Source: JANQOH01 sp965201115
GTDB taxonomy: Bacteria; Pseudomonadota; Alphaproteobacteria; UBA7887
DNA length: 64,000 nt
NCBI GenBank assembly: GCA_965201115.1
Contig: OZ241745.1
Location: 3,286,001-3,350,000 of the forward strand
Reading direction: 5' to 3'
Every line of letters starts with the position of its first letter. Within the stretch, counting starts at the first letter, position 1. The notes under the pieces were generated by a model. That model had not been told where the DNA came from, did no database searches, and was given only the letters and a program-made list of their open reading frames with translations. Below are positions 47,188 to 56,849 of this stretch, piece by piece. The position numbers and the translations under genes were made by a program.

Positions 47188-47643
47188 TCACCCGCGCGCC
47201 GGCTGTGCGGTGCGTTCTATCAGGGTTTCCATGCCCCTGGCCTGGGCATCGATCGCCTGCCGCTGCGCGTCCAGCACGGCCATCGTCTCGGCGTGGGCGG
47301 CCATCGCCGCGGCATGGCGCCGGTCCGATTCGCGCTCCTGCCTCTCGAACGCCCGCATGGCTTCGGCGTGGCGGTCGTCCTCGGCTTTCATCGCCGCTTC
47401 GTGGCGGTCGTCCTCGGCTTTCATCGCCGCGTTGTGGCGCTTCTCGAACGCCTCCATCGCCTCTTTATAGCGCCGTTCGTCGGCTTCTCCCTGTTGCTTG
47501 AGGCCTTGCTCGCGCAATTCGGCCGAGCGCCGCACGAAGCGGAGACCGATCCATATGAGAAGGCACTGCGTCGAACCGAGCATCGCGGCTATGACAAGCG
47601 CCGCGTAGCGCGTCGCCAGCGTGGCGGCTTCGTATTCCGTCAT
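47188..47643 (-). CDS. Hendecad-repeat protein, copy 3
   Basis: The 151-residue paralogue with an intact C-terminus has only three 11-residue units (KRHNAAMKAED, DRHEAAMKAED, DRHAEAMRAFE). The N-terminal membrane helix and the flanking DNA, including a MEIAMTEYEAAT start context, match copies 1 and 2 almost base for base. The set shows expansion and contraction of the coiled coil within one array. hflX lies immediately upstream. Confidence 0.7.
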   Translation of the reverse strand: MTEYEAATLATRYAALVIAAMLGSTQCLLIWIGLRFVRRSAELREQGLKQQGEADERRYKEAMEAFEKRHNAAMKAEDDRHEAAMKAEDDRHAEAMRAFERQERESDRRHAAAMAAHAETMAVLDAQRQAIDAQARGMETLIERTAQPARG

Positions 47644-47752
47644 CGCAATCTCCATGACCCGCCCGCGCGCCGCTCCGCCTGTCGCCGCCGGCTGCAAACC
47701 GGCGCCGGCAGCGAATATGCGGCGCGCCGCCGCGCGTCGCAACGGCGGCGGG

Positions 47753-49102
47753 TCAGGGCGATGAGACGCCGGCGGGGGGCCGGCGGTCCCGGGAGGCGTC
47801 TCCGCGAACGGCGGGGAAGCGGGTTCCGAAGCGGGCCAGGTCGGCGGGGTCGAGGGCGACGCGCACGTGTATCGACTCGCCGTCGTCGGCGCGATCGAGC
47901 ACTTGCCCGCGGCGGTAGAGCCAGGCCAGCGCGGCGCCGTCGGCGGCGCGCAGCGCGAACTCGCCGATGGCGCGCCCGCCCGCGAGCCGCCGGTCGATGC
48001 AGCGGCGCAAGGCGCCGAGCCCCGCGCCCTCGAGCGCCGAGACGGCGACGCCGGCGTTCTCCCTGGCGGTTCGCCGCTCCAGCGCGGCGCGCGTTTCGGG
48101 CGCGAGCGCGTCGATCTTGTTGCAAACCTCCACGACACGGCCCTCGGCGAGAGCCGCGGCGCCGAGGTCCGCCAGCGTCTTTTGCACGTCGGCGTTCTGT
48201 GCGCGGCTGTCGGGATGCGCGGCGTCGCGCACATGCAGGATCAGGTCGGCCTCGATCACCTCCTCGAGCGTCGCGCGGAACGCGGCGATCAGCTCGGTCG
48301 GCAGATCTGAGACGAAACCCACCGTGTCGGACAGGATCGCGACGCGCCCGGATTCGAGCGCCAGCGCGCGCATGGCCGGGTCGAGCGTGGCGAAAAGTCG
48401 GTCTTCCGCGACCGCGTCGGCGCCTGTCAGCCGGTTGAACAGCGTGGACTTGCCGGCGTTGGTGTAGCCCACCAGGACGACGACCGGATACGGGACGCGG
48501 CGCCGCGCCGCGCGGTGCATGCCGCGGGTGCGCCGCACAGCCTCGAGGCCGCGCTTGAGCCTGACGATACGCTCGTCGATGCGGCGGCGGTCGACTTCCA
48601 GCTGCGATTCGCCCGGGCCGCCGACGAAGCCCAGCCCGCCGCGCTGGCGTTCGAGGTGGGTCCAGCTGCGCACCAGCCGGCTGCGTTGGTAGGAAAGCGC
48701 CGCGAGCTCCACCTGCAGGCGCCCTTCCCGCGTGCGCGCCCGGGCGCCGAAGATTTCCAGTATCAGCGCGGTGCGGTCGAGCGCCTTGACCTTGAGCGTC
48801 CGTTCGAGGTTGCGGTGCTGAACCGCGGTGAGCGCCGCGTTCACCACGATGACGTCCGGGCGCCGCGCGGCGTCGTCGAGGCGCTCCGCCACGGCGGCCA
48901 GCTGGCCGGAGCCGAACAGCGTCGCGGGGCGCGCGCGCCGGATGGGCAGTATCTCGGCCGCGCCGATCTCCGGCGCCACGGCGCGCGTCAGCGCCACCGC
49001 TTCCTCGAGCCGCCGCTCCGGTCCGCGCGCGGCGCCGTCCGGCGCGGCCGCCTCGCTCCGGAACTCCGGATGCAGGACCCAGGCGGAGCCGGCGGCGCTC
49101 AC
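47753..49102 (-). CDS. hflX: Ribosome-associated GTPase HflX
   Basis: HflX splits and rescues stalled ribosomes under stress. The 449-residue protein has an N-terminal HflX domain with the conserved GGPGESQLEVDRRRI, then the GTPase G1 motif VGYTNAGKSTLFN, the G3 motif DTVGFVSDLP and a CNKID G4 motif. The GTG start directly follows the hfq stop (TGA-GTG), so it is coupled to hfq. Normal alphaproteobacterial order. Confidence 0.94.
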   Translation of the reverse strand: MSAAGSAWVLHPEFRSEAAAPDGAARGPERRLEEAVALTRAVAPEIGAAEILPIRRARPATLFGSGQLAAVAERLDDAARRPDVIVVNAALTAVQHRNLERTLKVKALDRTALILEIFGARARTREGRLQVELAALSYQRSRLVRSWTHLERQRGGLGFVGGPGESQLEVDRRRIDERIVRLKRGLEAVRRTRGMHRAARRRVPYPVVVLVGYTNAGKSTLFNRLTGADAVAEDRLFATLDPAMRALALESGRVAILSDTVGFVSDLPTELIAAFRATLEEVIEADLILHVRDAAHPDSRAQNADVQKTLADLGAAALAEGRVVEVCNKIDALAPETRAALERRTARENAGVAVSALEGAGLGALRRCIDRRLAGGRAIGEFALRAADGAALAWLYRRGQVLDRADDGESIHVRVALDPADLARFGTRFPAVRGDASRDRRPPAGVSSP

Positions 49103-49363
49103 TCAGCCCTGTCCATCGCCATCGCCGCCGGGATCCTCGTCGAACAGCTGGAGCGGCCGGTCGGGCATGACCGTCGAGACCGCGTGCTTGTAGATCAGTT
49201 GCGACATGCCGTCGCGCCGCAACAGAAGGCAGAACGCGTCGAACGACGCGACGACGCCTTGCAGCCGCACGCCGTTCACGAGGAACACGGTGAGCGGAAT
49301 GCGGTTCTTCCGCACGTGGTTGAGGAATACGTCCTGCAAATTGTTCGTTCGTTCGTTGGCCAT
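49103..49363 (-). CDS. hfq: RNA chaperone Hfq
   Basis: Hfq forms hexamers that pair small RNAs with mRNAs. The 86-residue protein has the Sm1 motif (IPLTVFLVNGVRLQGVVASF) and the Sm2 motif YKHAVSTV. The short acidic, Gly/Asp-rich tail is typical of alphaproteobacteria. It is in the chain ntr-trk-dat-hfq-hflX. Confidence 0.97.
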   Translation of the reverse strand: MANERTNNLQDVFLNHVRKNRIPLTVFLVNGVRLQGVVASFDAFCLLLRRDGMSQLIYKHAVSTVMPDRPLQLFDEDPGGDGDGQG

Positions 49364-49451
49364 GCTCCCTCCCTCGCCGCGGTTGCGTCGGTCGCGGATT
49401 CTATGCCGCCGCGCGGCGGCGCGCAAAGTCCCGCGCAAGCCCGCGGCGCGC

Positions 49452-50300
49452 TCAGGCGGCGCGGGCGAACGCCGCGTAGAGGTCCCGCAGACGCTCCGCG
49501 GTTGCGCCGGGCCGCCCGTTCGCCACCGGGTCGCCGTCGATCGCGACCACCGGAACCACGAACGAGCTCGTGCTGGTCAGGAACGCCTCGCGCGCCCGCT
49601 TCGCCTCTTGAGGGGTAAACGCGCTCTCGGTTATGTCGATTCCGGCCTCGCGGGCCAGCGCGATCAGGCGTCGGCGCGTGACGCCGCCCAGGATGTCCGG
49701 CCCCAGCGGCCGGGTGCGCACCGCGCCGCGGCCATCGACGATCCATGCGTTCGACGATGTTCCTTCGGTCACGCGCCCGTCCTCGTCGAGCAGCCAGGCT
49801 TCGAACGCGCCCCTGGCGCGCGCCTCCTGCTTCGCCAACACGTTGGGCAAAAGCGACACGCTCTTGATGTCGCATCGTTTCCAGCGCAGATCCGGCGCCG
49901 TGACGACGCCGACGCCCTCGGCCAATGCGCCGGCGCCGGGTTGCGCGCGCCGCGCCGCGATGACCAGCGATGGCGCCGGGCGCGCGGGGAAGGCGTGGTC
50001 GCGCGGCGCGGCGCCCCGCCCGGCCTGCAGATAGACCAGCCCCTCGGCGACGCGGTTGCGCCGCGCGGTCTCGCGCAACACCGCGGAGAGCGCCGCGCGG
50101 CTCATGGGAACGGCCATGCCGAGCTCGGCCATCGAGCGTTCGAGGCGCTCCATGTGCCACGCCAGATCGACGAAACGCCCGCCGATGACGGCGATAACCT
50201 CGTAGGCGGCGTCGGCGAACTGCATTCCGCGGTCCTCGACGTGGACGCGCGCCTCGCGGTGCGGAACGTAGCGCCCGTTCACATAGGCAATGCGCGACAT
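49452..50300 (-). CDS. dat: D-amino acid aminotransferase (class IV)
   Basis: The 282-residue PLP enzyme of the branched-chain/D-Ala aminotransferase fold has the PLP Lys in RWKRCDIKSVSLLPNVLAKQ and the phosphate-binding EGTSSNAWIVD. It likely exchanges amino groups between D-alanine and D-glutamate for wall synthesis, but branched-chain or 4-amino-4-deoxychorismate types share the fold. The position between trkH and hfq is conserved in alphaproteobacteria. Confidence 0.88.
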   Translation of the reverse strand: MSRIAYVNGRYVPHREARVHVEDRGMQFADAAYEVIAVIGGRFVDLAWHMERLERSMAELGMAVPMSRAALSAVLRETARRNRVAEGLVYLQAGRGAAPRDHAFPARPAPSLVIAARRAQPGAGALAEGVGVVTAPDLRWKRCDIKSVSLLPNVLAKQEARARGAFEAWLLDEDGRVTEGTSSNAWIVDGRGAVRTRPLGPDILGGVTRRRLIALAREAGIDITESAFTPQEAKRAREAFLTSTSSFVVPVVAIDGDPVANGRPGATAERLRDLYAAFARAA

Positions 50301-50328
50301 GCCCGTCTCCTCTCTGCCCTGCCCGCCC

Positions 50329-51756
50329 TCAGCGCCGCCAGAAGAGCGGCATGGCGACGACGAGAAACGCGAATACCTCGACGCGCCCGATCAGCATGGC
50401 GGCCGCCAGCGCGAGGTCGCCCGACGGCGGCAGCGCGGCGGGCGCGCCCCCCGCCCCCGCCGTCTCCAGCAGCAGCGGCCCCGAATTGGTCAGCGCGCTC
50501 AGCGCCAGCAGCGAAGCGTCGGGAAACGACAGGCCGTGCGCCGCCAGGATCAGCGTAAACGCGATCAGGAACAATACGAACGTCACGAAGAACGCCCAAA
50601 CGCCCTGCATGGCGGTTTCGCTGACCGTGGCCCGCCCCGCGCGTATCGCGGCCACGCGGTGGGGCTGCGCGAGCCGCCGCATTTCGTGCAGGCTTTGGCG
50701 CACCATCGCCAGCGCGCGCACGATCTTGACGCCGCCGGCGGTGGAGCCGCTCGCGCCGCCGATCAGGCACAGGCCCGCCAGCGCCAGCACGACGAACGCC
50801 GGCGCCGCGGGCGGCAGGTCGGCGGGAAAGCCCGTCGTCGTCAGCGCCGAGACGGCGGCGAACAGGGCGCGCCGCGCGGCTTCGCCGGGCGGCATCCCGC
50901 CGGCCTCGCTCAGAACGGCGGCGACGCCCACCGCCCCGGCAAGAGCCAGGAAGACGACGAACCGCGTTTCGGCGTCGGCGGCGAGCGCGCCGGCGCGCGA
51001 CGCGCCCGCCCGCCATGCGCCCAGCAGATTGAGCGCCCCGGCGAGCATGGCCAGCATCAGGATTGCCTGGGCGCCGCCGCCGAGGGCCGCCGGCCCGGCC
51101 GCGCTTGTCGAGAATCCGCCGGTCGAAACGGCGCTCATGGCGTAGCATACGGCGTCGAACGGCGGCGCGCCGGCGAGCGCCAGGGCGGCGGCGGCGGCGG
51201 CCGTGAGCGAAGCGTAGATCGCGGCCGCCGCGCGCGCCGTGCGCCAAGCGCCGGGGCGCGCCCATTCGCGCGGGCGCGGCGCCGGCGCGACGCGCGCGAT
51301 TTGCGGCGCCAGCGCGCCGGCGAACAACACGGTCGCGTAGCCGCCGAGCCACTGAAGCATGGCGCGCCACAGAAGCGCCGCCGGCGGCGCGGCGCCGATA
51401 TCCTCGATAACGCCGAGCCCGGTCGCGGTGACGCCCGACACGGCTTCGGCCAGGCTGTCGGAGAGACCGTCGGCAACCCCCGAAAGCGCCAGCGGAATGG
51501 CCGCGAACGCGCCGGCGACGCCCCAGCCGGAAACGGCGAAGAACAGCGTTTCGCGGCGGTCGAGGCGTTGCTCGCGCCCGCTCCCCGCCAGCATCAGCAC
51601 GACGCCCAGGAACAGCGCGCAGCCCGCGCCGAAAGCGAAGCTGCGCGCGCTGGCCGCGTCGGCCCCGGCGGCCGCCAGCGCCAGCGGCGCCAGCTGCGCG
51701 GCGGCCAGCGCCAGCAGCAGGCGCCCGAAGGCGCCGAAAAGCGGCGCGGCGCGCAT
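50329..51756 (-). CDS. trkH: Potassium uptake membrane subunit TrkH
   Basis: The 475-residue transporter has four pore-like repeats with their selectivity-filter motifs SGVTATGL, STGGFST, TTTGFPA and TNSGPL, separated by hydrophobic helices. It imports K+ with TrkA as regulatory partner, whose gene lies 24 bp upstream. Very Ala-rich, as is usual for this genome. Confidence 0.92.
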   Translation of the reverse strand: MRAAPLFGAFGRLLLALAAAQLAPLALAAAGADAASARSFAFGAGCALFLGVVLMLAGSGREQRLDRRETLFFAVSGWGVAGAFAAIPLALSGVADGLSDSLAEAVSGVTATGLGVIEDIGAAPPAALLWRAMLQWLGGYATVLFAGALAPQIARVAPAPRPREWARPGAWRTARAAAAIYASLTAAAAAALALAGAPPFDAVCYAMSAVSTGGFSTSAAGPAALGGGAQAILMLAMLAGALNLLGAWRAGASRAGALAADAETRFVVFLALAGAVGVAAVLSEAGGMPPGEAARRALFAAVSALTTTGFPADLPPAAPAFVVLALAGLCLIGGASGSTAGGVKIVRALAMVRQSLHEMRRLAQPHRVAAIRAGRATVSETAMQGVWAFFVTFVLFLIAFTLILAAHGLSFPDASLLALSALTNSGPLLLETAGAGGAPAALPPSGDLALAAAMLIGRVEVFAFLVVAMPLFWRR

Positions 51757-51780
51757 CGGTCCGCCGGCCCCCGGAAGCGC

Positions 51781-53157
51781 CTAGAAAAACCCGAGCGCTA
51801 CCGCGAACATGCGCTCGACCTTCTTGACCGCGTCGTGGGGCGAGAAAACCACCAGTATGTCGTTGGGCTCCACGGCGGTGGCGCCGCGCGGTATGAGCAC
51901 CGAGCCGCCGCGCACGATGGCGCCGACCAGCACGCCGCGCGGCAGCCGGATGTCCTTCAGCGGCGCGCCCACCACCGAGGAGGTTTCGAGCGCCTCGACC
52001 TCAATGACCTCCGCCTCGCCCGCCCTGAGGCTATAGACCGCGCGCACCCGGCCGCGGCGCACATGCTGCAGGATCGACGAAACCGTCAGTTCGCGCGGGC
52101 TTACGGAGGCGTCGATGCCGAGCGGCGAAATCAGCGGGGCGTAGTCGGAGGCGTTCACCAGCGCCGCCGCGCGCAGGCAGCCGTGGCGCTTCGCCAGCAC
52201 CGACACGAGAATGTTCACTTCGTCGCGCTCGGTCACCGCCACGGTCGTTTCGGTGCTTGCGACGCTGGCTTCTTCCAGAAGGTCGGCGTCGAGCGCGTCG
52301 CCGTTGAGCACGACCGCGCGTTCCAGTTGCCCGGCAACGGCTTCGGCGCGCGTCTTGTCGTGTTCGATGAGAGTCAGATCGGCGCCGGCGCCGGCGCTCT
52401 CGATCCGCTGCGCGAGCATGAGGCCGATGCGCCCGCCGCCGACCACCAGCAGCCGCCGCGCCGCTTCTTCCTTGTGTCCGAAAAGCGCCATGGCGCGGGG
52501 GACTTGTGCGGTTTCGCCGATAAAATAGATCTCATCGCCTACCGCAAGCTGCTCCATACTCGACGGAAACAGCGTCCGGTCGCCGCGCACGATATAGACG
52601 ATGGTGATGTTGAGATCGGGGAACAACTCGTTGAGTTGGCGCAACGGCGTATTGATCACCGGGCAGCCGGTCTCGAGCCGCACCCCGACGAGGCGCACGC
52701 GGTCGCCGGCGAATCCGGCGAGATCGATGGCGCCGGGAACCTCGAGCCGGCGCGCGATCGAGCGCGCGACCTCGGCCTCCGGCGAAATCACCACGTCGAT
52801 CGGCATGTGGCCGCGCCCGAACATGCCGCCCCAGGCGGGGTCGAGATAGGCCTGGTGGCGGATGCGCGCGATCCTGGTGGGCACGTCGAACAGCGAATGC
52901 GCCACCTGGCATGCGACGATGTTGATCTCGTCGGACTGCGTGACGGCGATGAGCATTTCGGCGTCGGCCGCCCCCGCCCGCTCGAGCGCGTCCGGGTGCG
53001 AGGCGAAGCCGGCGATCGATTGCACGTCGAGCCCCTCGTTTACCTTGTCGATGCGTTCGGGCGCGTGGTCGATGACCGCGACGTCGTTGTCTTCGGCGGC
53101 CAGGTGGCGGGCGATGTTGAAGCCCACCTCGCCGGCGCCGCATACCAGAACCCTCAC
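51781..53157 (-). CDS. trkA: Trk system regulatory protein TrkA
   Basis: The 458-residue peripheral membrane protein gates TrkH in response to NAD(H) and ATP. Two RCK_N domains each have a GxGxxG nucleotide motif (LVCGAGEVGFNIARHLA; LVVGGGRIGLMLAQRIE), each followed by a TrkA_C domain. It directly follows ntrX in the operon. Confidence 0.94.
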   Translation of the reverse strand: MRVLVCGAGEVGFNIARHLAAEDNDVAVIDHAPERIDKVNEGLDVQSIAGFASHPDALERAGAADAEMLIAVTQSDEINIVACQVAHSLFDVPTRIARIRHQAYLDPAWGGMFGRGHMPIDVVISPEAEVARSIARRLEVPGAIDLAGFAGDRVRLVGVRLETGCPVINTPLRQLNELFPDLNITIVYIVRGDRTLFPSSMEQLAVGDEIYFIGETAQVPRAMALFGHKEEAARRLLVVGGGRIGLMLAQRIESAGAGADLTLIEHDKTRAEAVAGQLERAVVLNGDALDADLLEEASVASTETTVAVTERDEVNILVSVLAKRHGCLRAAALVNASDYAPLISPLGIDASVSPRELTVSSILQHVRRGRVRAVYSLRAGEAEVIEVEALETSSVVGAPLKDIRLPRGVLVGAIVRGGSVLIPRGATAVEPNDILVVFSPHDAVKKVERMFAVALGFF

Positions 53158-53182
53158 GGCGCCGGCCCGGACGGGGGCGCGT

Positions 53183-54586
53183 TCACGAGTGTTCCCTGGC
53201 GGCGACGCCCAGCGCCTTGAGCTTGCGGTGCAGCGCCGAGCGCTCCATGCCGACGAACGACGCCGTGCGCGAGATGTTGTGTCCGAAACGCATCACCTGG
53301 GCCTCGAGATAGCGTTTTTCGAACGCCTCCCGCGCCTTGCGCAGGGGCAGCGCCATGATCTCCGCCCCGCTGTCGGCGCGCGGCGCGGCGGGGGCCGAAG
53401 CGATCAGGTCGGGCGGCAGCATGTCGGCGCGCACCGCGCCGCCGCCGCCGGGCGCCATGATCAGCGCCCAGTCCACGACGTTGCGCAATTGGCGCACATT
53501 GCCCGGCCAGCCGCAGGTTTGCAGCACGGCGAGGGCGTCGTCGGAGAACGCGCGCGGTGCCAGGCCGCTGGCGGCCGACGCCCGCTCCACGAAATGCGCC
53601 ACCAGGGCCGGGATGTCGTCGCGCCGCTCGGCGAGCCCGGGCACGCGGATGGGCACCACGTTCAGCCGGTAGTAGAGATCTTCGCGGAACCGCTTTCGGG
53701 CGATTTCGCCGGCCAGGTCGCGGCTTGTCGAGGCGACGACGCGCACGTCGACGGCGATGCGCCGGCTGCCGCCGACGCGGACGAAGCTTTGCTCCTGCAG
53801 CACGCGCGGTATCTTGCCCTGGGTTTCCAGCGGCATGTCGGCCACTTCGTCGAGCAGCAGGGTGCCGCCGTGCGCTTGTTCGAGCACGCCGATCTTGCGC
53901 GCGCCGCCGGAGATTTCGTCTTCGGCGCCGAACAGTTCGGCCTCGAAGCGCTCGGGCGCCAGCGCCGCCGCGTTGATGGCGACGAACGGCCCCTCGGCGC
54001 GGCGCGACATGCGGTGCAGCAGCCGCGCGGCGACCTCCTTGCCGCACCCCGGCGGGCCGGTGAACAGCACGCGGCTTCCGGTCCGCGCGACGCGCCGGAT
54101 GGTTTCGCGGACGGCCCGCATGGCCGGCGACCCGCCGATGGGTTCGGCGGCGGCGCCCGCCCTTTCGCGCAATTCCACGACCTCGCGGCGCAAGCGCCGA
54201 TGCTCCATCGCGCGGCCCACCGACAGCAACATGCGATCGGCCGCGAAAGGTTTTTCGATAAAGTCGTAGGCGCCGATGCGGATCGCCTGCACGGCGGTGT
54301 CGATGCTGCCGTGGCCGCTGATCATGATAATCGGGAGTTCGGGGCAGCGCGCGGTCAGCTCCCTGAGCAGGTCCATGCCGTCGAGACGGCTGCCGCGCAG
54401 CCAGATATCGAGCAGCAGCAGGTGCGGCTGGCGGTTCGCTATCTCCGCCAGCGCGCCGTCGGCGTCGCGCGCCTGGCGCGCGGCGTAGCCCTCGTCGGCC
54501 AGGATGCCCGCGATCGCGCCGCGTATATCCTCTTCGTCATCGATGATCAGAACGTCGCCGGTCATCTCGCGCCATGTCGCTTGCAT
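53183..54586 (-). CDS. ntrX: Response regulator NtrX
   Basis: The 467-residue receiver-AAA+ protein is paired with NtrY. The receiver has the phosphoacceptor in LLLLDIWLRG. The AAA+ domain has GPPGCGKEVAARLLH and a TLLLDEVADMP Walker B. The GAFTGA loop required for sigma-54 contact is absent (ELFGAEDEISGGARKIGVLE), as is usual for NtrX, so it should act by other means. A Fis-type helix-turn-helix (ISRTASFVGMERSALHRKL) ends it. The ATG at 54586 has GGAGGAG five bases upstream and overlaps ntrY by 50 bases; the ATG at 54565 (MTGDVLIID) is an alternative. Confidence 0.93.
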   Translation of the reverse strand: MQATWREMTGDVLIIDDEEDIRGAIAGILADEGYAARQARDADGALAEIANRQPHLLLLDIWLRGSRLDGMDLLRELTARCPELPIIMISGHGSIDTAVQAIRIGAYDFIEKPFAADRMLLSVGRAMEHRRLRREVVELRERAGAAAEPIGGSPAMRAVRETIRRVARTGSRVLFTGPPGCGKEVAARLLHRMSRRAEGPFVAINAAALAPERFEAELFGAEDEISGGARKIGVLEQAHGGTLLLDEVADMPLETQGKIPRVLQEQSFVRVGGSRRIAVDVRVVASTSRDLAGEIARKRFREDLYYRLNVVPIRVPGLAERRDDIPALVAHFVERASAASGLAPRAFSDDALAVLQTCGWPGNVRQLRNVVDWALIMAPGGGGAVRADMLPPDLIASAPAAPRADSGAEIMALPLRKAREAFEKRYLEAQVMRFGHNISRTASFVGMERSALHRKLKALGVAAREHS

Positions 54587-56849
54587 GCTCCTCCCCGGCG
54601 GCGCCGGGCGCGTCCGCCGGCCCGCGGGGCGGAAATTCGAGGCAGGCGCGCGCGCCTCCGAACGGCCCGTCGTCCAGCGCGACCTTGCCGCCGTGATCCT
54701 CCATGATCTTCTTGACGATGGCAAGGCCGAGCCCGGTCCCGCCCTCGCGGGTGGTGACGTAGGGCTCGGTGAGCCGCGCGCGCCGCGCCGGGTCGGGCGG
54801 CAGGCCGCGGCCGTTGTCGTCGACGCAAACCGTCCACGCGCCGCCCTCCCCCGCGCGGACCGTCACGCGCGCGCGGCCCGGCTCCAGGGCGCCTTCGGGC
54901 GGCGGGGTTCGCCCGGCGATGGAATCGGCGGCGTTGCGCAGCAGGTTGGTGAGCGCCTGCCCGAGTTGCACCGCGTCGCAGCGCACGCGCATGGCTTGGC
55001 GCGGCGACTCTATCGAAAACGCCATGCCCGGATGCGCCAGCGCCTGCATGGAGACCGCTTCCTCCACTGTCGGCATGGGGTCGGTTTCGGCGAAGGACGG
55101 CGCCGGCATGCGCGCGAAGGACGAGAACTCGTCCGCCATCGCCCGGATCGCGCCGACCTGGCGCACGATGGCGTCGATGCAGGCCCCGAAGAGCTCGGGG
55201 TCGGCGCCGCCGGGCTTGAGGAAGTTGCGCCGCAGGCGCTCGGCCGACAGCTGGATCGGCGTGAGCGGGTTCTTGATCTCGTGCGCGATACGGCGCGCCA
55301 CGCCCGACCACGCGGCGGCGCGCTGCGCGCGCGCGAGCTCGGTAATGTCGTCGAAAGTGACGACCGCGCCGGACGGCCGGCCCGCGCTGCTTTGCGCGGT
55401 CATGCGCACCAGCAGTTCGCGCGCCCGCCCGCCGCGCGTCAGCGAGACCTTGCCCTGCACCGCGTCGTGCCCGGTTTCGCGCAGTTCGCGGTAGAGCGGC
55501 GCCAGCTCCGGCGCCGCGTCGTCGAGGGTGCGCCCGACAAGCGCGCCGGCCTCGCGGGCCAGCAGTTCCAGCGCCGAACGGTTGGGGAGATAGACCGCGC
55601 CGTCGCGGTCGAGCCCCAAAACGCCGGCGGATACGCCGAACAGGACGGTCTCGGTAAACCGGCGCCGGTTGTCGATCTGCCGGTTGGCCTCGATCAGGTC
55701 GGCGCGCTGGCTCTCGAGCTGCCCGGTCATGCGGTTGAACGCCCGCGCCAGCGTTCCCAGCTCGTCGTTCTCGGCGCCTTCCGGCACGCGGGTGGCCAGG
55801 TCGCCCGAACGCACGCGCTCGGTCGCCGCCACCAGCCCCGCGATGGGCCGTATCATGCGGTTGGCGAACGACAGCCCGAGCCACACCGCCGACATCAGAA
55901 GCAGGAGCGAAACGATGATGTAAAACAGCGTGAAGGTGATCTGGATGCCCGAGCGCCGCTCGTCGAGGTCGCGGTAGCCGCTCACCGCGTCGGACAGGCG
56001 CGCGACGTGGTTGAGCACGGCGGAATCGACGAACCGGCCGACATAGAGGAAGCTTCCGATCATCGCGTCGATGCGCGTCAGGGCGCGCACGCGGTCGCCC
56101 GCCCGGTTCGCGGTCACGACCGTTTCGCCCGAGGCGGCGCGTTGCAGCGCGCCCGGCGGAACGGGGTCGAACTCGAGCACGAAACTCAGCTTGCTGCGCG
56201 CGAGCACCGCGCCGTCGCCGCGCAGGATCATCGCCTCGGTCAGCGAGCGCTCGTCGGCCAGCGCCTGCAACAGCTGCGGCAGGATCGCCGGCGATGCGAG
56301 CACGCGCGGGTCCTGCCGGTTGAGTATGGCGACCATCGCCAGCGCGTCGGCGCGGATGAACTCGCGGTGGTCGCGGGCGTAAGCCTCGGATATGGCGATG
56401 GACCGGTCGAGCGCGGCGCCGATGCGGTCGTTGAACCACGCCTGGATGCCGAGATTGAAGAACAGCGCCGAGAACACCGCGACGATAATCGCCGGCGCGA
56501 CCGCCAGCGCGCCGAACATGCCGACGATGCGGGCGTGGAGCCGGGAGCCTATCGACCCTTGGCGCCGTTCGCTCCATATGCGGACGAGCCGCGCCGCCAC
56601 CAGCGCGCCGAGCAGGAGCAACAGCACCAGATCGACGTTGATGAGGATGAAGATGGCGTCGGGCCGCCCGCCCGGCGGCGCGATGACGCCGCTGAGCGTG
56701 CCGATGGTGGCGAAACCGGCGCCGAGCGCGGCCAGCGTGAGCGCGATCGCGAACGCCCGGCTCGCGACGACGCGCCGCGCCGCCGCGCCGGCGGCGCTCA
56801 TGCCCGCGGCCGATGGTTGGCGGGCATGTCCCGGACGGGTTCGATGCAT
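54537..56849 (-). CDS. ntrY: Nitrogen-stress sensor kinase NtrY
   Basis: The 770-residue membrane histidine kinase has several N-terminal hydrophobic helices, a periplasmic segment, a HAMP linker (RPIAGLVAATERVRSGDLAT), a PAS domain (GVSAGVLGLDRDGAVYLPNR) and the kinase core with His in AHEIKNPLTPIQLSAERL and an ATP lid (TREGGTGLGLAIVKKI). It is proposed to sense nitrogen or redox state and phosphorylate NtrX. The start may be the inner ATG at 56801. Confidence 0.92.
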   Translation of the reverse strand: MHRTRPGHARQPSAAGMSAAGAAARRVVASRAFAIALTLAALGAGFATIGTLSGVIAPPGGRPDAIFILINVDLVLLLLLGALVAARLVRIWSERRQGSIGSRLHARIVGMFGALAVAPAIIVAVFSALFFNLGIQAWFNDRIGAALDRSIAISEAYARDHREFIRADALAMVAILNRQDPRVLASPAILPQLLQALADERSLTEAMILRGDGAVLARSKLSFVLEFDPVPPGALQRAASGETVVTANRAGDRVRALTRIDAMIGSFLYVGRFVDSAVLNHVARLSDAVSGYRDLDERRSGIQITFTLFYIIVSLLLLMSAVWLGLSFANRMIRPIAGLVAATERVRSGDLATRVPEGAENDELGTLARAFNRMTGQLESQRADLIEANRQIDNRRRFTETVLFGVSAGVLGLDRDGAVYLPNRSALELLAREAGALVGRTLDDAAPELAPLYRELRETGHDAVQGKVSLTRGGRARELLVRMTAQSSAGRPSGAVVTFDDITELARAQRAAAWSGVARRIAHEIKNPLTPIQLSAERLRRNFLKPGGADPELFGACIDAIVRQVGAIRAMADEFSSFARMPAPSFAETDPMPTVEEAVSMQALAHPGMAFSIESPRQAMRVRCDAVQLGQALTNLLRNAADSIAGRTPPPEGALEPGRARVTVRAGEGGAWTVCVDDNGRGLPPDPARRARLTEPYVTTREGGTGLGLAIVKKIMEDHGGKVALDDGPFGGARACLEFPPRGPADAPGAAGEEHASDMARDDRRRSDHR

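Noticed and set aside
44046..47752. RiPP maturation genes next to precursor 1
   Set aside because: Neighbours are an NAD-dependent dehydrogenase, an SDR and coiled-coil proteins. The SDR and dehydrogenase could in theory act on a peptide, but their motifs are of ordinary metabolic types.
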